From contig JAKSCW010000491.1 in the NCBI GenBank assembly GCA_022360375.1, positions 1 through 14,174 on the forward strand: a DNA stretch of 14,174 nucleotides, given 5' to 3'. A model generated the notes under the pieces. It saw only the letters and a list, made by a program, of their open reading frames with translations, made no database searches and was not told where the DNA came from. Below, piece after piece: positions 7,225 through 13,039 of the stretch (its first letter is position 1; every line of letters starts with the position of its first letter). The stretch is from Balneolales bacterium. GTDB lineage: Bacteria > Bacteroidota > Rhodothermia > Balneolales > Balneolaceae. The position numbers and the translations under genes are program-made.

Positions 7225-7591
7225 GGGGAATTTTAATTTTGAAAAGTCCGAATTATTCCAATGTTAACAATGTGGATAACTTGTGGAAAAAAACTTTGTT
7301 GCCGCTAACTTTTATCAATCTATCCCAAATTTGAGTATTACGGCAATATTAACCGGTTATTATGTACAATTTATAAACTCAGGTTTACTGGATTAAAACA
7401 CTGAATTGCAATCAATTATCTTGTTTTTATGATTGTGGATAACTTTTACAAAAGGATAAATTAGCCGTTTGACAAGACCCTCAGAATTCATCATTTTCCA
7501 AGCGAGTTATCGCAAAAATCTATGATTTCTGGTGTGGATAACTGACTTGCTCGAAGAATAAATTTTTAGTGTATCGGAGGAAGAGGAAGCT
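7225..7591. other. oriC: Probable chromosomal origin (oriC) / dnaA control region
   Basis: A 367-base AT-rich gene-free gap directly upstream of dnaA. It holds three exact copies of the DnaA box (TGTGGATAA, the complement of TTATCCACA) at 7271-7279, 7434-7442 and 7533-7541, all in the same orientation, plus a one-mismatch copy TGTGGAAAA at 7282-7290. Three exact 9-mers in so short a stretch are far beyond chance. AT-rich stretches between the first and second boxes (about 7311-7380) could be the unwinding element. A weak promoter-like pair, TTG at 7469-7471 and TCATTTTC at 7491-7498, lies between the second and third boxes, so DnaA autoregulation of its own gene is an alternative or additional role. 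Leading-strand bias fits an origin: the dnaA unit runs rightward, and eno and its neighbours run leftward. Confidence 0.75.
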
Positions 7592-7594
7592 TTG
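7571..7594 (+). promoter_or_regulatory. Strong ribosome binding site deciding the TTG start of dnaA
   Basis: A purine-rich GGAGGAAGAGGAAG run lies just upstream of the TTG at 7592. There is no ATG in the same frame near the expected N-terminus, and the conserved domain I begins only a few residues later, so TTG is the start. A good Shine-Dalgarno paired with a weak start codon is a common way to keep initiator levels moderate. Confidence 0.75.
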
Positions 7595-9037
7595 CAAACA
7601 GTTTCAGCAGATGCGGCTTGGGAGAGCTGCTTAACCATTATAAAGGACAATATTAGCTACCAAAAATTCAAGTCATGGTTTGAACCTATCAAACCACTTA
7701 ATTTAGCAGAGAACACCCTTACCATCCAGGTTCCCAGTCAATTCTGGTACGAATGGCTGGAAGAACACTACTATAACATGCTGAGATCTACCTTAGCAAA
7801 AGTTTTAGGCCCTGAAGGTAAGCTGGAGTATTCCATTTTGATGGAGAAATCGGAACACTTTGAGAATAACCGTGCCGTTCGTTTACCCCAGCGGCCAATG
7901 CCACCTGTACAATCTCAACAGCTGGATGGGTATCCTGACTATTCACCCGAGGTAATTGAAAATCCATTTATCATTCCGGGAATCCGAAAAACCAAAATCG
8001 ATTCCAACCTTAACAGCTCGTATGTGTTCGAGCGGTATATAGAAGGAGACTGTAACCGCCTTGCCCGTTCTGCCGCAATGGCTATTGCTGACAACCCGGG
8101 GAGTAATTCCTTCAATCCTTTTTTCATTTACGGACCTACCGGTTTAGGAAAAACCCATCTTGTTCAGAGTATCGGAAACCGCATTAAGCAAAAATATGGA
8201 GATGATAAATCTGTTCTTTATATCTCTTCAGAAGCATTTACCAACGAATTTGTTCACGCTATCCGGAATAACCGAGCCAGCGAGTTCTCCATGTTTTACC
8301 GCAATATTGATGTTTTAATTGTCGATGACATTCAATTCTTCAGCGGAAAAGAAAAAACACAGGAAGAATTCTTCCACATCTTTAATGCACTTCATCAGGA
8401 TGGAAAACAGATTGTATTAAGCAGCGATCGTGCTCCAAAAGATGTACCTGATATTGAAGAACGCCTGATTTCCCGATTCAGCTGGGGCTTAAGTGCCGAC
8501 CTCCAAATGCCGGAATATGAAACCCGGTATGCCATTTTAGAAAGAAAAGCCAATGATAACGGTATTGAAATTGACCCGGAAATCATCGAATTCATAGCCC
8601 ACAATTTTAAATCGAATGTGCGTGATCTTGAAGGAGCTATCATTAAGCTATTAGCTCATGCCTCCCTTCAAAATATCGATGATATTGATCTTGCCATGGC
8701 AAAGCGTGTCCTAAAAGACATGGTAAAGGAGTCGAACACTCAAATCTCTATAGAATCGATCCAAAACTACGTGTGCGATTACTTTGGGATTGATACCAAT
8801 AAAGTGCGTGAAAAGACGCGCAAGCAGGAAATTGTGGAAGCTCGTCAAATCGCGATGTACTTATCCAAGCGGTTTACCAAGTCCAGTTTGAAAACTATCG
8901 GGCTTCATTTTGGTGGGCGCGATCATTCAACGGTAATACATGCCATTTCAACAGTTGAAGAGCGCATGCTCACCAGTCCAAAGCATAAGCGCATTCTGGA
9001 AGAACTTCATCAACGCATCGAAGTAGCCAGCCTCTGA
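7592..9037 (+). CDS. dnaA: Chromosomal replication initiator DnaA
   Basis: A 481-residue full-length DnaA, the AAA+ protein that binds DnaA boxes at oriC, melts the origin and recruits the helicase. Domain I (about 1-85, with the W-x-x-x-L and F-x-x-W-x-x-P-I pattern) is followed by a variable linker rich in Pro and Gln (about 90-125). Domain III has Walker A GPTGLGKT at 181-188, Walker B VLIVDD at 241-246, sensor-1 SSD at 277-279 and the arginine finger in RLISRF at 291-296. Domain IV ends with the DNA-binding signature GGRDHSTVIHA at 441-451. Translation starts at TTG with a strong ribosome site. It is first in a tightly packed unit; folB begins one base after its stop. The DnaA boxes upstream suggest autoregulation. 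Confidence 0.98.
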   Translation: MQTVSADAAWESCLTIIKDNISYQKFKSWFEPIKPLNLAENTLTIQVPSQFWYEWLEEHYYNMLRSTLAKVLGPEGKLEYSILMEKSEHFENNRAVRLPQRPMPPVQSQQLDGYPDYSPEVIENPFIIPGIRKTKIDSNLNSSYVFERYIEGDCNRLARSAAMAIADNPGSNSFNPFFIYGPTGLGKTHLVQSIGNRIKQKYGDDKSVLYISSEAFTNEFVHAIRNNRASEFSMFYRNIDVLIVDDIQFFSGKEKTQEEFFHIFNALHQDGKQIVLSSDRAPKDVPDIEERLISRFSWGLSADLQMPEYETRYAILERKANDNGIEIDPEIIEFIAHNFKSNVRDLEGAIIKLLAHASLQNIDDIDLAMAKRVLKDMVKESNTQISIESIQNYVCDYFGIDTNKVREKTRKQEIVEARQIAMYLSKRFTKSSLKTIGLHFGGRDHSTVIHAISTVEERMLTSPKHKRILEELHQRIEVASL

Positions 9038-9038
9038 G

Positions 9039-9398
9039 ATGGACACGCTCGTTCTAAACGGTCTTAAGTACCGGGGCCTTCATGGGTATTATGAACAGGA
9101 ACGGGTGGATGGCAACGACTTTGAAATTGACCTGATTTTTCAGTTTAGTATGCAGCAATCGGCGGAGTCGGATGACTTAAGTCACACCCTGGATTACCAG
9201 CAGGCACAGGAAATTGTAGATTCCGTGATGAATGGCCCATCCATCAGGCTCATTGAGCGCATTGCCTTTTTAATTGGTGAGAAACTCTTTAATTCCTTTA
9301 ACGGATTACAGGGAGTAACGGTGAAGCTCCGCAAAATGGGGCCACCCATTTCACAACCCGCTGAATACGCCGAAGTCACTATGTCATGGCCAAGGTAA
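9039..9398 (+). CDS. folB: Dihydroneopterin aldolase FolB
   Basis: A 119-residue protein of normal family length. It catalyses cleavage of 7,8-dihydroneopterin to 6-hydroxymethyl-7,8-dihydropterin and glycolaldehyde in folate synthesis, acting as an oligomer in the cytoplasm. Visible family marks are the N-terminal LNGLKYRGLHGYYEQER with the catalytic Glu near residue 19-21, F-E-I-D-L, the DLSHTLDYQ block near 46-54, LIERIAFLI for the substrate-binding Glu, and the catalytic Lys in VKLRKMGPPI near 96-105. The ATG follows the dnaA stop by a single base. The 3' end overlaps folK by 13 bases, which points to translational coupling with the enzyme that takes its product. Confidence 0.93.
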   Translation: MDTLVLNGLKYRGLHGYYEQERVDGNDFEIDLIFQFSMQQSAESDDLSHTLDYQQAQEIVDSVMNGPSIRLIERIAFLIGEKLFNSFNGLQGVTVKLRKMGPPISQPAEYAEVTMSWPR

Positions 9399-9874
9399 CA
9401 ATTGCTTTAGGTTCGAATTTAGGGGAGCCGGTTCTGCAACTTCGTAAAGCACATGCTTTTCTTTCCGGGCTTTCACTTTCCCCGGTTAAAACTTCTTCCA
9501 TTTATTCTTCTGAACCCATCGGTCCTTCTGAATTTGATTTTCTGAACGCAGTCATCCTTGTTGAATCGCAACTTCACCCGGAGCAGCTTTTTGAAAAACT
9601 AAAAACGCAGGAAACCAAACAAGGGAGACCTTCCCGTTATCCGAAATGGACGGCCAGACCCATTGATCTGGATATTATTGGTTATGATGACTTGGTGCTT
9701 CATTCAGATAGCCTTATCATCCCACATAGCGAGTACAGGCAACGACTTTTTGTGCTGTTACCGCTCCAGGAAGTACAACCAACCTGGCAAGATCCAAACA
9801 CAGGAGAACCTATTCAGGCCTTGATTGAATCAGCACCCGATATGAACATTACCCGAACCGATTTGACCTGGTAG
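9386..9874 (+). CDS. folK: 6-hydroxymethyl-7,8-dihydropterin pyrophosphokinase FolK (HPPK)
   Basis: A 162-residue enzyme that transfers pyrophosphate from ATP to the product of FolB, the next step in folate synthesis. The N-terminus has the typical ALGSNLGEP with substrate loop. SSIYSSEPIGP and FLNAV follow, then GRPSRYPKWTARPIDLDII with the Asp-x-Asp pair that binds two Mg ions, then IPHSEYRQRLFVLLPL. All usual landmarks are present at the usual spacing. The start overlaps folB by 13 bases in another frame; the deoxynucleoside kinase gene starts three bases after its stop. Confidence 0.95.
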   Translation: MAKVTIALGSNLGEPVLQLRKAHAFLSGLSLSPVKTSSIYSSEPIGPSEFDFLNAVILVESQLHPEQLFEKLKTQETKQGRPSRYPKWTARPIDLDIIGYDDLVLHSDSLIIPHSEYRQRLFVLLPLQEVQPTWQDPNTGEPIQALIESAPDMNITRTDLTW

Positions 9875-9877
9875 CCT

Positions 9878-10516
9878 ATGAATCACTTTGATTTTGTTGC
9901 AATTGAAGGTGTAATCGGAGCAGGAAAAACCAGCCTGGCCACGTTGTTAGCGGAGCGGAGGAGAGCCCGGTTGGTGTTGGAAGAGTTTGAAGACAACCCC
10001 TTCCTTCCCAAGTTCTATGAAGACCGGGAAAGATATGCCTTCCAAACTCAGCTGGCATTCCTGGCGAGCCGCTTCAAGCAGCAACAAAACATGATGGTGA
10101 AAGATTTGTTCCATCAAATCACCATTTCGGATTACATTTTTGACAAAGACCGCATTTTTGCCCGTTTAAATTTAGATGAAGACGAACTCGCACTATACGA
10201 CTCCATTTTCAATATAATGACCGGTATAGCTGCACAGCCGGATCTGATCGTATTCCTGCAATCTTCTGTAGACCGGCTTATGGAAAACATCGATCAAAGA
10301 GGGCGTGAATATGAACAACACATTACCCCGGATTATTTGCGAGATTTAAACAATGCATACAATCACTTTTTTTATCATTATAACAGAACACCGGTTGTAT
10401 TCATTAACACCACAGAAATTGATTTTGTAAACAATTTGGATCATTTAGCGTACATCGAGGAGCACATTTTTGAGCGCCCCATTCACGGAAACACTCATAT
10501 TCATATAGCGCCTTAG
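9878..10516 (+). CDS. Deoxynucleoside kinase (deoxyadenosine/deoxyguanosine kinase type)
   Basis: A 212-residue salvage kinase that phosphorylates deoxynucleosides to their monophosphates, feeding dNTP pools. The P-loop GVIGAGKTS is at 11-19. The dNK-family block EEFEDNPFL at 35-43, followed by FYEDRERYAFQTQ-type sequence and FLASRF, provides the substrate Glu and base-contacting residues. DYIFDKDRIFA carries the family D-R catalytic pair, and the lid region contains QRGREYE near 134-140. Base specificity (purine or pyrimidine) cannot be fixed by eye; the dAK/dGK type found in many Bacteroidota is the best guess. It sits between folK and a small membrane-protein gene with spacers of three and two bases, within the dnaA unit. 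Confidence 0.9.
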   Translation: MNHFDFVAIEGVIGAGKTSLATLLAERRRARLVLEEFEDNPFLPKFYEDRERYAFQTQLAFLASRFKQQQNMMVKDLFHQITISDYIFDKDRIFARLNLDEDELALYDSIFNIMTGIAAQPDLIVFLQSSVDRLMENIDQRGREYEQHITPDYLRDLNNAYNHFFYHYNRTPVVFINTTEIDFVNNLDHLAYIEEHIFERPIHGNTHIHIAP

Positions 10517-10518
10517 CC

Positions 10519-10719
10519 ATGTTGTTTAAAATCCTGCTTTACATCATTCTTTTTTATTTCATTTCGAGGTATATACGCCGAATGTTCTTACCTTCTTCGC
10601 GGCGAAACCGCCCATTCAATCCCTTCCGGGGAAACCGAACCGGGCTGAAAAACTTTGATCATATCGAAGACGCCGATTTCGAGGATTTATCGGACAAAAA
10701 AGAATCATCTAATTCATGA
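10519..10719 (+). CDS. Small membrane protein, DUF4834-like
   Basis: A 66-residue protein with one hydrophobic helix at about residues 2-18, then a strongly basic stretch (RRMFLPSSRRNRPF) and an acidic tail (EDADFEDLSDKKES). This predicts a single-pass inner-membrane protein with its C-terminus in the cytoplasm by the positive-inside rule. Size and shape recall the DUF4834 small proteins of Bacteroidota, but the family assignment is tentative. Packing supports it as a real gene: it starts two bases after the kinase stop and shares an ATGA stop/start with the TPR gene. Function unknown. Confidence 0.75.
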   Translation: MLFKILLYIILFYFISRYIRRMFLPSSRRNRPFNPFRGNRTGLKNFDHIEDADFEDLSDKKESSNS

Positions 10720-11261
10720 ATTTCGAAGAAAAACTTAACCGGGGCTTTGAACTCCTTCAGGAAAAAGACATCGATCACAGCCTTGATATAGCAAGAGAAC
10801 TTCAGCAAGAAAACCCGGATGCTCATGAACCTTATTACCTGGAAGCGCTGATTATGCAGCAGCTCAATCAATATGAAATGAGCCTGTCGTCGATAGATAA
10901 AGCGATGAAACTGGATGACCAAAACGGAGTTTACCTGAACCTGAGAGGGAACCTGTATATGCAGCAGGAAAAACTGGAAGAAGCGGAAAAGGATTTCGAT
11001 AAATCTATTGAATTAACCAATTCCCCGGCTGCACATCGTAACAAAGTAATGTTAATGCTGATGACGGATCGTGGACAGGAAGCCATTCCTTATCTTATCG
11101 GAAGAATCAAGGCCGATCCGCACGACCCGGAGAACTGGATCCTGATGGGGGACATGATAAAGAGAGGCGGGCAAGCTGACAAAGCCCGCACGTATTATGA
11201 GCAGGCTCTGAAGATTGACCCGGGCAATGAATATGCGATGCGCCAATTAGAAGAGGGTTAA
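10716..11261 (+). CDS. Tetratricopeptide-repeat protein
   Basis: A 181-residue soluble protein made almost entirely of TPR helices. Recognisable repeats are about 37-69, 71-104 and 137-170 (the last with GDMIKRGGQADKARTYYEQALKIDP, close to consensus), with a degenerate unit between and at the N-terminus. TPR proteins act as binding scaffolds; the partner is unknown. There is no signal peptide, so it is probably cytoplasmic or bound to the small membrane protein encoded immediately upstream, whose stop it overlaps by four bases (ATGA). This overlap suggests coupled expression and perhaps a joint function. It is the last gene of the packed dnaA unit; no terminator is visible in the 74 bases that follow. 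Confidence 0.85.
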   Translation: MNFEEKLNRGFELLQEKDIDHSLDIARELQQENPDAHEPYYLEALIMQQLNQYEMSLSSIDKAMKLDDQNGVYLNLRGNLYMQQEKLEEAEKDFDKSIELTNSPAAHRNKVMLMLMTDRGQEAIPYLIGRIKADPHDPENWILMGDMIKRGGQADKARTYYEQALKIDPGNEYAMRQLEEG

Positions 11262-11335
11262 AACTATTCTCAAACTTCGTTCGTCTTACCGGTGAATTGA
11301 AACGCTTGGTCCCGAATTCAATAATCACCAAAATC

Positions 11336-11791
11336 ATGAAACGAAGTTTTAACACCTTATTTATTACAGCACTTATAGTTCTTATTGCAGCCCCGGCTTT
11401 TGCTCAAAACCGCCAGGGAATGCGCGGCGGGGAACGAGGCCAGAGAGGCTGGGATCGCGGAGACAGAATGGAACGTGTGATGCAGGACGTATCGCCTGAA
11501 TTACGATCAGAAGCACATTTAGCTGTCCTGGATAAATATGTAAACCTAACCCCGGACCAGGAAAACCAGATTGTAACTGCCGATGAAGAGTTTGCGGCTA
11601 AGGGAGAGGAATTGAGAGAGGCTCCTATGAATCGCCAGCGAAAAGCAGTTGCTGCTGCAGACCTGAAGAAAGAACATCAATTAGCTATTTATGATATTCT
11701 TACCAAAGAACAATACCGGGTATTTCTGGTCGAGAGAGAGGCCATTCGGATTGAAGTTCGAGAATATATACAAGAACAATTAGATGACTAG
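11336..11791 (+). CDS. Spy/CpxP-like periplasmic protein
   Basis: A 151-residue exported protein. I take the ATG at 11336 rather than the in-frame TTG at 11297, because the ATG places a proper signal peptide (residues 1-23, ending A-F-A before Gln) at the N-terminus. After it comes a Gly/Arg-rich stretch (GMRGGERGQRGWDRGDR, about 28-44), then a helical region with two LTxxQ-type motifs, LTPDQ at 71-75 and LTKEQ at 122-126. These motifs mark the Spy/CpxP/ZraP-like group of periplasmic chaperones and stress or metal sensors. Homology beyond the motif is not shown, so a specific role is not claimed. It is followed by a strong terminator and converges on a lipoprotein gene. Confidence 0.75.
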   Translation: MKRSFNTLFITALIVLIAAPAFAQNRQGMRGGERGQRGWDRGDRMERVMQDVSPELRSEAHLAVLDKYVNLTPDQENQIVTADEEFAAKGEELREAPMNRQRKAVAAADLKKEHQLAIYDILTKEQYRVFLVEREAIRIEVREYIQEQLDD

Positions 11792-11796
11792 ACCCC

Positions 11797-11828
11797 AAAC
11801 CCCGATTTTATCGGGGTTTTCTTTTTTG
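11797..11828 (+). terminator. Strong intrinsic terminator between convergent genes
   Basis: AAACCCCGAT (11797-11806) pairs perfectly with ATCGGGGTTT (11810-11819) around a TTT loop, followed by TTTTC and six T. It lies six bases after the Spy-like gene's stop. On the minus strand the hairpin is also met by transcripts of the convergent lipoprotein gene, but there the T-run is short, so termination in that direction would be weaker. Confidence 0.95.
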
Positions 11829-11831
11829 CTA

Positions 11832-12650
11832 CTATTGCTTAGACATATCCAGAACCGTCCAGATTTCGATTGGGTTTAGCATCTCCTGAAAGCCGCTTCT
11901 TCCTCCCGGGGGCATCCCTCCGGGAGACATTCCACCACCCATGCCACCCATTCCTCCGCCAGGTGGTTGCATTCCACCACCCATCCCCCCGGGGCCACCT
12001 GCAAATGAAGGGCGCTCCATTTCATCCGTAAAGAAACCCACAGCCAGTTTTTTTGATTTCTCTTTCGTAAGAACCAATTTTTTAGGCACAGCAAATTCAT
12101 TGATAAACAAGCCATCATCAGTAAAAACAGCTTTTACCTTTATTCCGTAATCTTCTTCTGCCACTTCTACAAAAATTTCCTCCTCAACCTCAAATCCAAC
12201 AAGTCTTAACACATCCAGGTCTTGTAAAAACATATCGTACATTTCGGGGCCATTCATTTCCATTCCTGCATTTCCAAAAGCACCGCTTATTCCCCCCGGG
12301 GACATTCCATTTCCCATATCCATTTCCATAGTTCCAACCGGATAACGTATTCCAACGCTCTTCTTCTTTTTACCGCGTTCGTTAAACCAAATAGTAAAGC
12401 CAAGTCCCGCCATTTTCATTATGTCGGTTTGCTGCTTTGCTTCAACCAGTACATACAGATATTCTTCATCGTCCGTAAAGGCATAGCGAATATTTTCTTT
12501 TATGAAGAATGGAGCTTCAGCATCGATCCAATCCGAAATTTCACCATCTATTTGTATGGGTTCGGTAACTTGTTGCACGGAAATCAAATTCCTGCTTCCA
12601 CATGCCGCAGTTAGCGTTGCACAGATGAGCCCTAGTACTATTTTTTTCAT
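11832..12650 (-). CDS. Met/Gly-rich lipoprotein with CBM9-like N-terminal domain
   Basis: A 272-residue lipoprotein. The signal peptide ends in the lipobox LTAAC with lipidated Cys17. Residues about 28-95 resemble the carbohydrate-binding family 9 / DOMON-like fold (P-I-Q-I-D-G-E-I-S-D-W, then A-F-T-D-D-E-E-Y-L-Y-V-L-V-E), a pattern shared by many envelope proteins with no sugar role. Two low-complexity Met/Gly stretches interrupt it: 108-133 (with MEMDMGNGM and GMEMNGPEM) and 218-250 (repeats of GGM, PPGG and GMGG). The second is followed by a short conserved-looking end (NPIEIWTVLDMSKQ). Function is unknown. Met-rich runs can bind soft metals such as copper, but that is inference. It has its own Bacteroidota-type promoter and converges on the Spy-like gene. 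Confidence 0.8.
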   Translation of the reverse strand: MKKIVLGLICATLTAACGSRNLISVQQVTEPIQIDGEISDWIDAEAPFFIKENIRYAFTDDEEYLYVLVEAKQQTDIMKMAGLGFTIWFNERGKKKKSVGIRYPVGTMEMDMGNGMSPGGISGAFGNAGMEMNGPEMYDMFLQDLDVLRLVGFEVEEEIFVEVAEEDYGIKVKAVFTDDGLFINEFAVPKKLVLTKEKSKKLAVGFFTDEMERPSFAGGPGGMGGGMQPPGGGMGGMGGGMSPGGMPPGGRSGFQEMLNPIEIWTVLDMSKQ

Positions 12651-12677
12651 TTTTTTGAATGCGTTTGATTAGTTCCT

Positions 12678-12709
12678 TAAAACTAATGGTTAGCACCCGA
12701 CCTGCCCAA
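12678..12709 (-). promoter_or_regulatory. Bacteroidota-type promoter for the lipoprotein gene
   Basis: On the minus strand TTG (12707-12709) is followed after exactly 21 bases by TAGTTTTA (12678-12685), seven of eight positions as in TAnnTTTG with only the last base off. This is the -33/-7 arrangement of the Bacteroidota housekeeping sigma factor, with the same spacer as the tRNA promoter nearby. Transcription would begin about 20 bases before the ATG. Confidence 0.6.
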
Positions 12710-12768
12710 TAACTTTTTTAGTGGGTTGATATTGTATAAAAAAACGGAAAATAATGAACACTGAAATA

Positions 12769-12800
12769 TTGATTAGAAGCCATGAAAACCTGTACCTTTA
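12769..12800 (+). promoter_or_regulatory. Bacteroidota-type promoter for tRNA-Leu
   Basis: TTG (12769-12771), a 21-base spacer, then TACCTTTA (12793-12800), which matches TAnnTTTG at all but the last base. The implied transcription start is about eight bases before the mature tRNA 5' end, giving a short leader for RNase P removal. Confidence 0.6.
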
Positions 12801-12814
12801 TTGGCTTACCAAAA

Positions 12815-12898
12815 GCTCACGTGGTGGAATTGGTAGACACGCTATCTTGAGGGGGTAGTGGGGGAAACCCCGTGCTGGTTCGACTCCAGTCGTGAGCA
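12815..12898 (+). tRNA. tRNA-Leu, anticodon GAG
   Basis: A class II tRNA. The acceptor stem GCTCACG (12815-12821) pairs with CGTGAGC (12891-12897), with discriminator A at 12898. The D arm contains GGTAGAC. The anticodon stem CTATC/GGTAG encloses loop TTGAGGG, giving anticodon GAG at 12849-12851, which reads CUC and CUU leucine codons. A long variable arm (GGGG..CCCC) and a T arm with GGTTCGACTCC complete it. The 3' CCA is not encoded. It has its own promoter and a strong terminator, so it is a monocistronic unit. Confidence 0.97.
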
Positions 12899-12904
12899 CT
12901 TATT

Positions 12905-12936
12905 AAAAGCCTGGCTTTTTACAGCCAGGCTTTTTT
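12905..12936. terminator. Bidirectional terminator between tRNA-Leu and the propeller-protein gene
   Basis: AAAAGCCTGGCT (12905-12916) pairs perfectly over 12 bases with AGCCAGGCTTTT (12923-12934). On the plus strand it ends in six T, which terminates the tRNA transcript. On the minus strand the arm also ends in TTTT and lies about 100 bases beyond the stop of the convergent gene, so it can serve both directions. Confidence 0.93.
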
Positions 12937-12940
12937 AATC

Positions 12941-13032
12941 CTGCCTCTGTCTGATCAAAGCCTTGTTACCAGGCCCCTGTCTGGAAATGCTCTTTTTTTG
13001 AACCTCCCGGTTCAACAACATACCAGAGGCAG
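12941..13032. repeat. Structured 92-base stretch bounded by a 9-base perfect inverted repeat
   Basis: CTGCCTCTG (12941-12949) is exactly complementary to CAGAGGCAG (13024-13032). Inside lie a 7-pair hairpin, TTGAACC (12998-13004) with GGTTCAA (13009-13015) around TCCC, and a CAGG/CCTG pairing near 12970-12979. CTGTCTG occurs twice (12946-12952 and 12977-12983). It lies just beyond the terminator of the tRNA and in the 3' untranslated region of the gene on the minus strand. It could be a palindromic repeat element or a folded transcript end; the sequence alone does not say which. Confidence 0.5.
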
Positions 13033-13039
13033 CATAAAA

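Noticed and set aside
7507..7515. TTATCGCAA as a fourth DnaA box in the opposite orientation
   Set aside because: Three mismatches to TTATCCACA, too weak to call.
11297..11335. N-terminal extension of the Spy-like protein from TTG 11297
   Set aside because: It would bury the signal peptide behind 13 extra residues; the ATG at 11336 gives a normal exported protein.
11941..12150. Pro-rich plus-strand open frame opposite the lipoprotein gene
   Set aside because: It is the antisense shadow of the Gly/Met/Pro-rich repeats and has no independent support.
12815..13032. tRNA-Leu as an integration site for a mobile element on its 3' side
   Set aside because: No integrase, no visible duplicate of the tRNA 3' end within the window, and an intact terminator directly follows the tRNA.
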